Position numbers and translations under genes: made by a program. From Hellea sp. (lineage in GTDB: Bacteria; Pseudomonadota; Alphaproteobacteria; Caulobacterales; Maricaulaceae): a DNA stretch of 50,006 nt. The notes beneath the pieces were generated by a model that saw only the letters and a list, made by a program, of their open reading frames with translations, searched no databases and was not told the DNA's origin. Location of the stretch: assembly GCA_014238285.1 (NCBI GenBank), contig JABABK010000022.1:1-50006 (forward strand), given 5' to 3'. This document shows positions 36,517 through 45,051 of this stretch, piece after piece (position 1 is the first letter of the stretch; the number at the start of each line of letters is the position of its first letter).

Positions 36517-37650
36517 ATGTCTATTAAACCTTATATCGTTCCCCGCATTGCCGAAAAACTCCTCGGAGAAGCTCGTCTTAATAAACACCGTGCCAAATTT
36601 GAAGCTCAGCGCATTAAATCAGGCGAAGGTCACAAAGTTGAATTTTTCCATGATCCTTCCGACCCGTATTCGCAACTGCTTGAAAAGGCTCTCCGGACAT
36701 TTACGGATCGATATAATGCTGAACTTCTGACTCATTTGGTTAGCCCTCCCAATGACGGCGCGGCGCCGGAACGGGATAAGCTAACTGAATATTCCAAAAT
36801 GGACGCCATGCGGCTTGCGAAAAAATCCGGTCTTGAATTTGAACTCAAGGACAGACCTTCGGCCGCAAATACCTCTGTTTCAGATGCACGTCGAGACAAG
36901 CTTGGGCATTATTTAGGCGCTACGCTTTACTATGGCGGGGAATGGTATTGGGGACTAGATCGCCTACATTATCTAGAGGATCGCTTGACAATGCTTGGCA
37001 TTCGTAAAAGCGGCGTATCGGCCAATCTATATAGCCCGCCGACAGTTCCTGCCGGTCAAGGCAAGACCGGCGCAGAGCTTCATTGGTACTTATCTTTTCG
37101 CTCTCCCTATACGGCCATTAGCCGAGATCGCATCAAAGTCTTAGCCGACGCCTACGGCGCGCAGCTGAAACTTCGCTTTGTCCTGCCTATGGTCATGCGC
37201 GGACTACCTGTGCCGCCCAACAAAAAGAAATACATCCCGCTGGATACAGCCCGAGAAGCCAGACGTATGGGCGTGCCTTTTGGACGTGTCCTTGACCCAG
37301 TCGGCAAGCCTGTCGAGCTTGGCTACTCGCTGATCCCTTGGGCCGAGCAACAAGGGCGCGGCTATGAATATGTTAAGAGCTGGCTCGCTGGTGTCTGGGC
37401 CGAAGGCATTGATGCGGGAAGCCCTAAAGGCATTCGAAAAATTGTAGAGCGCGCCGGACTTGATTGGAACGCCGCCAAAGACATTTGGGGCAATGAGGAT
37501 TGGCGAGAGATCGCCGAGACCAACCGCGCCGAAATGATGGAGCGCGGCATATGGGGCGTTCCGAGCTTTCGCGTCGGCGATACAATCACATGGGGCCAAG
37601 ACCGTCTCTGGGTCGTCGAACATGCACTTCAAAAACTGACGGATAAATAG
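36517..37650 (+). CDS. Two-module DsbA-fold protein, 2-hydroxychromene-2-carboxylate isomerase type
   Basis: A 377-aa protein with two thioredoxin-like modules. The first starts near residue 42 (VEFFHDPSDPYSQLLEKAL), the second near 188 (LHWYLSFRSPYTAISRDRI). The second is a full HCCA-isomerase/kappa-GST-like module, including FRSPYTAI (Ser-Pro-Tyr glutathione site), VMRGLPVPPNKKKYI, and WGVPSFRVGDTITWGQDRL at the end. HCCA isomerases use glutathione in naphthalene degradation; family members act on other substrates. It lies 6 bp after the GST gene and is likely co-transcribed. The ATG follows AAGGATCT. Confidence 0.85.
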   Translation: MSIKPYIVPRIAEKLLGEARLNKHRAKFEAQRIKSGEGHKVEFFHDPSDPYSQLLEKALRTFTDRYNAELLTHLVSPPNDGAAPERDKLTEYSKMDAMRLAKKSGLEFELKDRPSAANTSVSDARRDKLGHYLGATLYYGGEWYWGLDRLHYLEDRLTMLGIRKSGVSANLYSPPTVPAGQGKTGAELHWYLSFRSPYTAISRDRIKVLADAYGAQLKLRFVLPMVMRGLPVPPNKKKYIPLDTAREARRMGVPFGRVLDPVGKPVELGYSLIPWAEQQGRGYEYVKSWLAGVWAEGIDAGSPKGIRKIVERAGLDWNAAKDIWGNEDWREIAETNRAEMMERGIWGVPSFRVGDTITWGQDRLWVVEHALQKLTDK

Positions 37651-37661
37651 AAGGAAAACCA

Positions 37662-38033
37662 ATGGTAAGAAATATACTGATATTCATACCCATGCTATTT
37701 TGCCTGATAATGGGAAGCCTCGCCTTTCTATCCCCTGACATCATTGGCGGAATTTTAGGTGTATCAGCCGATAATGCAGCGGGCCGAGGGACTATTTCTG
37801 GCGATTTTGGGGCTATGTTTTTCACTGGCGGCGGGGCTGCAGCGCTTGCCTTGTTTAAAGGAAAATCCAATCTCCTCTGGGTTTCCATCTCCCTGCTTGG
37901 ACTAACAATGATCGGGCGGCTCTTTGAAGTCGCATCTACGGGCATTGGCGAAACCACTATGCAGCCCATCATCATAGAATTCGTTCTTGTCGCCATGTTA
38001 TTTTCAGCCCTAAAACTTTCGAAAGACACTTAA
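37662..38033 (+). CDS. Small four-helix membrane protein
   Basis: A 123-aa hydrophobic protein with four predicted transmembrane helices (about residues 5-25, 43-62, 69-88 and 99-117). A strong ribosome-binding site (AAGGA at about 37652) precedes the ATG. No family is recognised. It is embedded in the accessory cluster between the two-module isomerase-type gene (11 bp) and the DUF1330-type gene (3 bp), so it is probably co-expressed; transport or membrane assembly roles are guesses. Confidence 0.75.
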   Translation: MVRNILIFIPMLFCLIMGSLAFLSPDIIGGILGVSADNAAGRGTISGDFGAMFFTGGGAAALALFKGKSNLLWVSISLLGLTMIGRLFEVASTGIGETTMQPIIIEFVLVAMLFSALKLSKDT

Positions 38034-38036
38034 GCC

Positions 38037-38465
38037 GTGAATGTTACCAACGAGCTTTATCCAACCGATCCGGCGCAACAAAAAGAAATGATGGCGCCTG
38101 GCCCTGCCGGACCGATCTACATGGTCAATCTTTTGAGATTTAAAGACAAAGCTGAGTATCAAGATGGCCGCGAAACCGATCTAACTGGTCGCGAGGCTTA
38201 TAATTTATACGCCAAAGAAGTCGCAAAGATTTTGCCCAAATTTGACGGAAAGCTGACCTTTATAGGAGACGTGACATTTCTCGCCATAGGCAAAGCTGAT
38301 GACTTATGGGACGAGGTCGCCATCGCCGAATATCCTAATCGTGCAGCGCTCGTGAAAATGTCAATATCGCCCGAATGGCAGGCCATAAGCGTCCACCGCG
38401 CCGCTGGCCTCGAAGGTCAGCTTAATATTGAAACCGTTTCTCCTTATAATAGGAAGGATTCATAA
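38037..38465 (+). CDS. DUF1330-like protein
   Basis: A 142-aa soluble protein of the ferredoxin-like (dimeric alpha+beta) DUF1330 type: YMVNLLRFKDKAEYQDGRE begins the core, then YNLYAKEVAKILPKFDGKLTFIGDV and WDEVAIAEYPNRAALVKM. It starts with a GTG at 38037, three bases past the previous stop. Proteins of this fold often bind small aromatic or hydrophobic molecules. It is part of the run of tightly packed genes from 35875 onward. Confidence 0.75.
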   Translation: MNVTNELYPTDPAQQKEMMAPGPAGPIYMVNLLRFKDKAEYQDGRETDLTGREAYNLYAKEVAKILPKFDGKLTFIGDVTFLAIGKADDLWDEVAIAEYPNRAALVKMSISPEWQAISVHRAAGLEGQLNIETVSPYNRKDS

Positions 38466-38466
38466 C

Positions 38467-39534
38467 ATGAAAAAACTAGCGATTTTCGCTCTCGCCCTGC
38501 TCGCAGTCTTATTTATCGGACGCCAAGTTCTTGTTCCTAAAATGGTCGAAAAAGGCTTTGCCAAAATGGTGTTTGAAAACATCGGCGTTGACCCATCAGT
38601 CAATCTTGAAGACGGGCTTCATGTTTACATCTGCGGGGCTGGCTCCCCTCTGCCAGATCCCAAAAGAAGCGGCCCTTGCATAGGCGTTCTAGCGGGTAAC
38701 CAAGCCTTTGTTTTTGACGCTGGTACAGGTGGCTCCCGTAATTTGGGCCCCATGGGTTTCCCGCTGGGCCGCACGGATCAAATATTCCTGACCCACCTTC
38801 ATTCCGATCATTTGGACGGGCTCGGCGAAATGCTTTTAGGCACATGGATCAACGGCGGACGCTCGGCACCAACAAAAGTCTCTGGCCCCGTTGGCACATC
38901 CAAAGTCGTCGAGGGTTTTAATATGGCCTACCAAATTGATAGTACTTATCGGACAGCCCATCACGGCGCAGACATTGCTAACCCGGCTGGATTTGGCGCG
39001 GTCGCCAGCGAAATTAAAATGCCCGGTAAAAGCCGCGGCATCTATGAAAAAGGCGATGTGAAAATAACGGCGTTTAAGGTCAGTCATGAACCGATCTCGC
39101 CAGCCTTTGGGTATAGAATTGATTATAAAGATCGATCTATCGCAATCTCTGGCGATACAGCTCCTAATCCAAATATTGCAGCCTCATCAAAAGGCGTCGA
39201 TGTCCTTTTCCATGAAGCGCTCAATATGGAGATGGTCAAAACTCTGGAAAACGGCGCGACAGCAAATGGCGCGAAACGTCTTGCCAAGATTTTTTACGAT
39301 ATACAAGACTACCACACCTCACCTGTCGACGCCGCCAAAACAGCCAATGCAGCGGGCGCAAAAGATCTGGTTCTTTATCATATCGTGCCAATGTTACCGA
39401 GTGACTCCCTGATCCCGATGTTTGTTAAAGGCGCAGCGGCGGAATTTGACGGTAAAATAACCGTTAGCGAAGATGGCACGATTGTCCGCTTACCCATTGA
39501 TAGTAACGCAATTATTTACGAACACGGTCTTTGA
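38467..39534 (+). CDS. Metallo-beta-lactamase-fold hydrolase (RNase Z-like), exported or membrane-anchored
   Basis: A 355-aa protein. An N-terminal hydrophobic segment (residues 3-18) looks like a signal anchor. The metal site motif HLHSDHLDG occupies residues 110-118 (His110, His112, Asp114, His115). Further ligands are likely in SHEPISPAFGYRI, ISGDTAPN and LYHIVPML. The order of motifs resembles the RNase Z / arylsulfatase-like MBL branch. The chosen ATG at 38467 follows AGGA; the longer frame overlaps the DUF1330-type gene. In the cluster it could hydrolyse a thioester or lactone intermediate; this is inference. Confidence 0.87.
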   Translation: MKKLAIFALALLAVLFIGRQVLVPKMVEKGFAKMVFENIGVDPSVNLEDGLHVYICGAGSPLPDPKRSGPCIGVLAGNQAFVFDAGTGGSRNLGPMGFPLGRTDQIFLTHLHSDHLDGLGEMLLGTWINGGRSAPTKVSGPVGTSKVVEGFNMAYQIDSTYRTAHHGADIANPAGFGAVASEIKMPGKSRGIYEKGDVKITAFKVSHEPISPAFGYRIDYKDRSIAISGDTAPNPNIAASSKGVDVLFHEALNMEMVKTLENGATANGAKRLAKIFYDIQDYHTSPVDAAKTANAAGAKDLVLYHIVPMLPSDSLIPMFVKGAAAEFDGKITVSEDGTIVRLPIDSNAIIYEHGL

Positions 39535-39549
39535 TGATACGAAGCAAGC

Positions 39550-40170
39550 ATGACTGTTAAAAAAACAAATCTATCCGTCATCTCCAGCGATGATGCCGCA
39601 AAACCTGATGGTCGGCGGCAACGCAGCGAGAGATCACGCAAGAAAATCCTGCAAGCGATGTGGGATCTTATGGTCGAAGGCGATATGGCGCCCAGCGCCG
39701 CGGCAATCGCCGAGCGCGCCGGTGTTGGTCTGCGGTCCGTTTTTCGCCATTTCGAAGATATGGATACGATTAACCGTGAGCTTATTCTTCTCGCAGAAAC
39801 CGAAGTATTACCGCTCTTCTTAAAACCATTCACAAGTACAGATTGGAAAGAGCAGCTCCTTGAAATTGGCGACCGTAACGCGCCAATTTGGGAGAAAATT
39901 AGAGTGCCTCATACGGCAGGCGCCATTCGGCGGTTTAAATCGGACATTCTTATGGATGATTATAAACGTTCGCGGATGAAGGAGCTTGCAAGCGTAAAGG
40001 CTATTCTGCCTAAAGATATTCCAGATTATAAAAACCTTTTGCTCGCGCTTGATAACGCCCTTAGCTTTTCAACATGGCTGCGTTTGCGCGAGGAACGAGA
40101 GCTTTCGCTCGACCGAACCAAAGAAGTCACACGCTATATGGTGCAAGCTTTGATCGATCAGATCGGTTAG
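39550..40170 (+). CDS. TetR-family transcription regulator of the accessory cluster
   Basis: A 206-aa TetR-type protein. The N-terminal HTH spans about residues 22-70 (RQRSERSRKKILQAMWDLM, AAIAERAGVGLRSVFRHFED). The C-terminal ligand-binding part has no recognised subfamily. It sits within the cluster, 15 bp after the MBL gene, and is the best candidate to bind the 19-bp palindromes at 35824 and 43250 that flank the cluster. Confidence 0.88.
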   Translation: MTVKKTNLSVISSDDAAKPDGRRQRSERSRKKILQAMWDLMVEGDMAPSAAAIAERAGVGLRSVFRHFEDMDTINRELILLAETEVLPLFLKPFTSTDWKEQLLEIGDRNAPIWEKIRVPHTAGAIRRFKSDILMDDYKRSRMKELASVKAILPKDIPDYKNLLLALDNALSFSTWLRLREERELSLDRTKEVTRYMVQALIDQIG

Positions 40171-40191
40171 AACTCGTTTGAGGTATGACCT

Positions 40192-41121
40192 ATGAATATT
40201 GATCGCGTCCACCCTGATCTCAGACCCATATATGCGAAAATCGCGCGAGTGAAATTGCCGCCTATGGATTGGCCAGGTGGATTATGGTTTTCACGAAAAA
40301 TTATGAAGGCATATAATTTTGGGGCCATTCCCGGTGTCGCCATTAGTGAACAGATCGACAAAGATCAGATGTTTCGCGTCTGTAAACCCGATAGCCTTTC
40401 ACCCACTTCCAAAAACGCTCTCCTGCTGTTTCACGGCGGCGGCTTAATCGGTGGTCATCCAAAGCAATCTGATTTAACCGCAAGCTGGTACGCGGCAACA
40501 CTCGGCGTGACGGTAATATCTCCGACCTACCGCGTCGCGCCGGAACATCCTTGGCCAGCGGCGATTGATGATTGCTGGACGTCTTGGCTATGGCTTCAGA
40601 GAAACGCAAATTCCCTAGGGATTGATCCCAACAAAATAGCCATAGGCGGGATCAGCGCTGGCGGCGGATTGGCCGCTTGCTTGGCCCAGCGCATCGTCGA
40701 TAATCACGAGGTTCAGCCCGTGGCTCAAATGTTGATCTATCCTATGCTCGATGACCGAACCGCTGACAATAAATCTTTGGACAAAGACAAACATTTCCTC
40801 TGGAATAACCGTAGTAACCGCTTTGGTTGGTCTTCCTATTTAAGTGGCGATTACGATGATCTGGACACAGGCTATAAAGTGGCCGCTAGACGAGATGACC
40901 TTAAAAACCTACCGCCCTGCTGGATTGGAACTGGCGACATTGATCTGTTTTATGAGGAAAACAAAACCTATGCCGCCCGATTGAAATCAGCCGGCGTAAA
41001 AACACAATTCCATGTCTGCGAAGGCGCGCCCCATGGATTCGATGTTCTCGGATGGAAGACCGATATAGCGGAGGCGTTTCGAGACTCGGCGGTGAGCTTT
41101 ATGGGGCAATATTTGCGCTAG
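40192..41121 (+). CDS. Alpha/beta hydrolase (HSL-like esterase family)
   Basis: A 309-aa alpha/beta hydrolase_3-type enzyme. The oxyanion-hole motif HGGG is at residues 81-84, and the nucleophile elbow is GISAGGG with Ser155. Catalytic Asp and His are likely in GTGDIDLFYEE and GAPHGFDVLGW. RVAPEHPWPAAIDDCW is typical of the hormone-sensitive-lipase family. No signal peptide, so cytoplasmic. It follows the TetR gene by 21 bp and converges with the NMO-type gene. It likely cleaves an ester in the pathway; the substrate is unknown. Confidence 0.92.
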   Translation: MNIDRVHPDLRPIYAKIARVKLPPMDWPGGLWFSRKIMKAYNFGAIPGVAISEQIDKDQMFRVCKPDSLSPTSKNALLLFHGGGLIGGHPKQSDLTASWYAATLGVTVISPTYRVAPEHPWPAAIDDCWTSWLWLQRNANSLGIDPNKIAIGGISAGGGLAACLAQRIVDNHEVQPVAQMLIYPMLDDRTADNKSLDKDKHFLWNNRSNRFGWSSYLSGDYDDLDTGYKVAARRDDLKNLPPCWIGTGDIDLFYEENKTYAARLKSAGVKTQFHVCEGAPHGFDVLGWKTDIAEAFRDSAVSFMGQYLR

Positions 41122-41125
41122 TGAT

Positions 41126-42103
41126 CTATGCCGCCTGAAACCGCGCCAACCGATCATTGATGATCGTATCAGCTTCGCTCATAATGCGGTTGATCAATTC
41201 CTCACAGGTTGGAATGTCATTAATAAGCCCAGCAACCATGCCGCAAGACCAAACCCCGATATCCATTTCGCCTTCGAGCATGATGCGCGGATAGACGCCC
41301 GCAACTTCATCAACAATGTCTTCAAATTTGATTTTATCGCCAAGTGCTTTTTCTTTTTCCAGCAAACGCGTAACAGCGGCGTTGTTAAGCACGCGCTCTG
41401 TATTACGTAGAGGTCTCATGACCAGACTTGTATCGAGCTCGCTGGCAGCAACGATGGCGTCTTTGACGTTTTGGTGAACGGGGGCCTCAACGGTAGCAAT
41501 AAACCGCGTGCCCATATTCATACCTTCTGCGCCCATGGCAAGAGAGGCTACAAGAGATCGTCCATCGGCCTGACCGCCAGAGGATACAAATGGAATTTCA
41601 AGCTCGTCCGCCGCGCGTGGCAATAAGATCATATTGGGGATGTCGTCTTCACCCGGATGACCACCACATTCAAACCCGTCAACGGATACGGCGTCACAAC
41701 CAATAGATTGGGCCTTAAGCGCATGTCGTACAGACGTACATTTATGGATGACTTTGATGCCCGCGTCTTTGAGATATGGCAGCACCTCGGCCGGGTTACG
41801 GCCAGCCGTTTCAACCACTGTGACGCCGCCTTCGATGATGGCTTTGACATAAGCAGGATAGTCGGGCGGATTAAGCGTTGGCAAAAACGTCAAGTTCACC
41901 GCAAATGGCTTGTCCGTCATATCCTTACAGCGCGCGATTTCATTGGCCAGATCGGCAGCTGATCTTTGGGTCAGGCCCGTGATAGTCCCAAGACCGCCTG
42001 CATTGGAAACGGCGGCGGCGAGCTCTGCAAATCCGACAAAGTGCATACCGCCTTGGATGATGGGATGCTCGATACCGCACATTTCTGTAATCGCTGTTTT
42101 CAT
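41126..42103 (-). CDS. Nitronate monooxygenase / FabK-type flavoprotein
   Basis: A 325-aa TIM-barrel flavoprotein of the 2-nitropropane dioxygenase-like family. Motifs in order: HPIIQGGMHFVGFAELAAAV, GGLGTITGLT, CDAVSVDGFECGGHPGEDD (FMN-binding and catalytic His region), VSSGGQADGRSL and GAEGMNMGTRF (FMN phosphate). Such enzymes oxidise nitronates or act as enoyl reductases; many in alphaproteobacteria are uncharacterised. It overlaps no gene but ends 4 bp from the convergent hydrolase. The GST gene upstream (42207) is on the same strand, about 100 bp away. Confidence 0.88.
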   Translation of the reverse strand: MKTAITEMCGIEHPIIQGGMHFVGFAELAAAVSNAGGLGTITGLTQRSAADLANEIARCKDMTDKPFAVNLTFLPTLNPPDYPAYVKAIIEGGVTVVETAGRNPAEVLPYLKDAGIKVIHKCTSVRHALKAQSIGCDAVSVDGFECGGHPGEDDIPNMILLPRAADELEIPFVSSGGQADGRSLVASLAMGAEGMNMGTRFIATVEAPVHQNVKDAIVAASELDTSLVMRPLRNTERVLNNAAVTRLLEKEKALGDKIKFEDIVDEVAGVYPRIMLEGEMDIGVWSCGMVAGLINDIPTCEELINRIMSEADTIINDRLARFQAA

Positions 42104-42206
42104 ATGGTTTCCTTCTCTTTTCTATTCCAGACTAATATTCTTCGGGCTTGATAGCAGGACTATTTCGCGCCGAACATGTGGCTAATTCAGCCACCTCCAG
42201 TGTATT

Positions 42207-43232
42207 TTATGTCTCAAGCAGAGCTTCGCACCCTGTCCCTGATAGAATATCATCAACTTGTTTTTGGTTCTTCTGACTAAGATTGAAATAGACATCTCTT
42301 ATCCAGCCCAGTGTCTTAGCCTGATATTTAAAACAGGGTTGCGCCCATCTCGCGCCATCGACTATCGTTTCAAATGTCTTTTCACCGGCCATCACAGCTT
42401 TCGCATTCGCCAGCATGACAGGCGTATAGGTTCGGCCAATTTCAGAAAGGAGCGGTTTAAGGGCATTTCCAGCTATATCCAGATCAAACCAATCATCTTC
42501 TTTGGGGGCTAAGCCTGACAAGTCCTCGACGCGGTCTACCCAGGCCCGCACGCGCGCCGAAATATCCCTTGTAATTTTGGCGGAAGTAGGTTCGGCAATA
42601 GCGAGCTGAGTCATTTGCCCATATATGGCAAAATCGGCGGAAGATGGACGGCTTCCCAAAACGAAGCCCTTCTTCTTGGTTAGGTCATTCAAAATATCGA
42701 CAAAGCGAGCATAGGCCGCCTCTATGATGGCCGCCGTCGTTTCATTTGACCCAACCACATAAAGCCGGTCAATCTGGCGCTTGGAGAAATGATCGGACAT
42801 AGCGGTCGCCATCTCATCGTCAATGGTTGAGCTGCCCCAAAAAATTAAAAGCGGGCCAGCATTTTTGTAATCCGCCTCATGAGCCCAGCGATAATGAAAC
42901 ATGGCCTTGGTCAGCCACTCATCGCCGTAGTCTTCAATCAAATCATTCAAGAAGGAAAGAACTGGATGCGTCGGGATCACAGAACGACCCTCGAAATCTT
43001 TTTCAAATCGCCGGATCAACGGGGTAGAATCCGTCACCGCCTGAATGTCTCCTGATTGGTCTGGTAAAAAATAGGTCGGCAACAATGCCACTTTGGGCTT
43101 GGGAAACCCTTCGGGCACCTGCCCTGTACTCCAATGCAATCGATAGGGAATTTGGCGATACCGCATAAAGGCGAGCATCTTGCGCGTATAAGGAGAGCCA
43201 GCAGCGCCCATGAAGTCAATAGGATTTGTCAT
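42207..43232 (-). CDS. Large glutathione S-transferase family protein
   Basis: A 341-aa GST-like protein, longer than typical (about 200-220) because of a C-terminal helical extension. The N-domain has MGAAGSPYTRKMLAFMRYRQ (glutathione-site Ser) and ALLPTYFLPDQSGDIQAVTDSTPLI with cis-Pro region and ESTA/DSTP-type motif. GSRPSSADFAIYGQM is the C-domain N-cap. The ATG at 43232 is used; the next one upstream in frame lies inside the palindrome. A TTGACA ... TACACT pair (18-bp spacer) overlaps that palindrome, so repression is likely. Confidence 0.85.
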   Translation of the reverse strand: MTNPIDFMGAAGSPYTRKMLAFMRYRQIPYRLHWSTGQVPEGFPKPKVALLPTYFLPDQSGDIQAVTDSTPLIRRFEKDFEGRSVIPTHPVLSFLNDLIEDYGDEWLTKAMFHYRWAHEADYKNAGPLLIFWGSSTIDDEMATAMSDHFSKRQIDRLYVVGSNETTAAIIEAAYARFVDILNDLTKKKGFVLGSRPSSADFAIYGQMTQLAIAEPTSAKITRDISARVRAWVDRVEDLSGLAPKEDDWFDLDIAGNALKPLLSEIGRTYTPVMLANAKAVMAGEKTFETIVDGARWAQPCFKYQAKTLGWIRDVYFNLSQKNQKQVDDILSGTGCEALLET

Positions 43233-43249
43233 GATGAAAGTGTATGGTA

Positions 43250-43268
43250 ATGACACTAATTATGTCAA
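43250..43268. promoter_or_regulatory. Second copy of the cluster palindrome, upstream of the large GST
   Basis: ATGACACTAATTATGTCAA matches the 35824-35842 palindrome at 16 of 19 positions, including ATGACACTA and TGTCA. On the minus strand it contains TTGACA, a -35 candidate, with TACACT 18 bases later, just before the GST start. A bound repressor would cover the promoter. Confidence 0.65.
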
Positions 43269-43492
43269 TATAACAACTTTAGTCATTTAGAAACTTGAGG
43301 CTTAACACTACTGTAGGGCGCATAGAGCAAAGCGAAATCCATCATGCATTTCATCAAGATTGAACGAAAAAGAGCGTTTATTCTGTTATCATACCATGGT
43401 GCATTTCACTCACGCTTAGTGACACGTACTACGCGCTAGGTGAGCTCCATAAATGGTTGAATACTATAAAAATATAATTATAAATACCCCTC

Positions 43493-44545
43493 ATGAGCAC
43501 AGATAAACTTAAATCCAACGATCATGATAATTACTTCAAAATCGCAAAAGGAAACTTTAGAGAGTTTTACAATCAAAACCTTCACGACTTTCAAGCAGCA
43601 GAAAAAGCAGTCCGAAATCTGATCTGCTTACTACTAAAAGATCAATCATTTCCCGAGCCTAAAGTATCTTCACGAACCAAGGAACGCGAAGAATGCATTG
43701 AAAAATTTGTCCAAAAGTATCGAGAAGCAGCAGAAGTAGAACAACCAAAATACAAGATAGAATCTTATATAACTGATCTGATAGGGTTACGTATCGTTTG
43801 TTACTATGAGAGCGACATTGAAAACATATCTGATATTATTAGTACAGAATTCGAAGTTTTAGAAATAACCGATAAGTCTTTAGAACTAGAGAAGAAAGGT
43901 AGTGAATTCGGGTACAAAGGCAAACATTTAGATGTTAAAATCTCGAGCAACAGATGTGAATTTCCTGAATATAACAAACTAGGGGACAGGCGCTTCGAAA
44001 TACAAATAAGAACACTTGCTCAAGATGCTTGGAGTGAAGTTGACCATAAACTCAAATACAAACACGATCTACCCGCTCATTACCAAAGACGGATTGTTCG
44101 ATTATCCGCCTTATTTGAATTGGCGGATCAGGAATTTCAATTAATTAGGGATGAGGGCATTAAACTCGAAAACGAGGCGCAGAGCCAATCGCTTACAAGC
44201 AACGGAAGCTCAAAGCCATTAGATACTCTCGGGTTTCTCACAACAGTAAATGAACACTTTAAAGGCTTCCCTGCCCACGGTCAGGCCCTATCAAATCTAA
44301 TGAGTGAAATTAAATTGTCAAAAAACGATATTACTGCGTTGGAATTTAAAAGTATCTTGGATTCTACTATTATTAGGGTCAATAAATATAATTTAGCCCT
44401 GACTAACGACGGCTCTCCGATGTCACCAATGACATCATTGCGACACTGTCTTTACTTGAATGACACCATTTTATTTAAAAATTTAATTTACAATTGGCAA
44501 AAATTAAACTTCGATAATTGGTTAAAAACTTATTCCAACAAATAA
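43493..44545 (+). CDS. Orphan RelA/SpoT-domain (pppGpp synthetase-like) protein
   Basis: A 350-aa protein with a RelA/SpoT nucleotidyltransferase domain (residues about 50-225) and no HD hydrolase, TGS or ACT domain. Synthetase residues are conserved: SSRTKERE (about 59-66), Asp95 in TDLIGLR, Tyr141 in GYKGKHLDV, and Glu169 in FEIQIRT followed by QDAWSEVDHKLKYK. So it is probably an active pyrophosphokinase. Residues about 226-350 are helical and unrecognised. The gene and its upstream spacer are AT-rich (17 G/C in the 60 bases from 43501), suggesting acquisition. It may be a small alarmone synthetase or a toxSAS-type toxin. A TTGAAT-16-TATAAA promoter lies just before the ATG. It overlaps the thioesterase pseudogene by 16 bp at its end. 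Confidence 0.85.
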   Translation: MSTDKLKSNDHDNYFKIAKGNFREFYNQNLHDFQAAEKAVRNLICLLLKDQSFPEPKVSSRTKEREECIEKFVQKYREAAEVEQPKYKIESYITDLIGLRIVCYYESDIENISDIISTEFEVLEITDKSLELEKKGSEFGYKGKHLDVKISSNRCEFPEYNKLGDRRFEIQIRTLAQDAWSEVDHKLKYKHDLPAHYQRRIVRLSALFELADQEFQLIRDEGIKLENEAQSQSLTSNGSSKPLDTLGFLTTVNEHFKGFPAHGQALSNLMSEIKLSKNDITALEFKSILDSTIIRVNKYNLALTNDGSPMSPMTSLRHCLYLNDTILFKNLIYNWQKLNFDNWLKTYSNK

Positions 44546-44925
44546 GGCCGAAGCAATTCAATCATATCTTTGGGTGCGCGCTTGGGGCGACCAGATGGCG
44601 TTATGCTTGCGGCCTCGGAAACGGCAGTCACTAAAAGCTCGTCGCCACGATAGGCGGCTTGGGAAACCCAAAGTCTCGCCCCTTTAAAACTGTCGTAGGT
44701 CGTGACGATGGTGACATGATCATCTATGCGAGCGGGTTTTTTGTAATCCAGTTCGATCTTACTAATGGCAAATGCAATAGGATCATCTCCGTCCCAGAGC
44801 TCGGCATGGTTTAATCCAACGAGCCGAAAAAATGATGATCGTGCCCGCTCGAAAAACTTCAAATAATTGGCGTAATAAACAATGCCCGTAAAATCAGTGT
44901 TATGTCGAAGTCGACTTAACGGCCA
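44530..44925 (-). pseudogene. 4HBT/YbgC-type acyl-CoA thioesterase, 5' end damaged
   Basis: The frame clearly encodes a hot-dog thioesterase: TDFTGIVYYANYLKFFERAR, then LWDGDDPIAFAISKIELDYK and the rest of the family to the C-terminus. Homology starts before any start codon: the reading frame reaches back to a stop at 44926-44928, passing WPLSRLRHNTD, where the family has WPLRV(Y/H)xxDTD. The only start inside it is a TTG at 44862, which would remove the catalytic Asp. An ATG at 44926 is in a different frame. So the gene is likely 5'-truncated or frameshifted. The intact paralog at 45520 shows what is missing. Confidence 0.55.
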
Positions 44926-45051
44926 TTATGCCGAGTTTAAAATTATGTGGAATACGAGAAAATTTTCCAAAAATTACAGCCCCTTACGAATTATTAGTCG
45001 GCATAATATGTTAATAAGAGATCGAAACTAAGCAAAGTTAAGCGATAACTA

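Noticed and set aside
43344-43439. 31-codon ORF before the RelA/SpoT gene, considered as an antitoxin
   Set aside because: No Shine-Dalgarno, composition Arg/His-rich without a domain, and shorter than known antitoxins of toxSAS systems.
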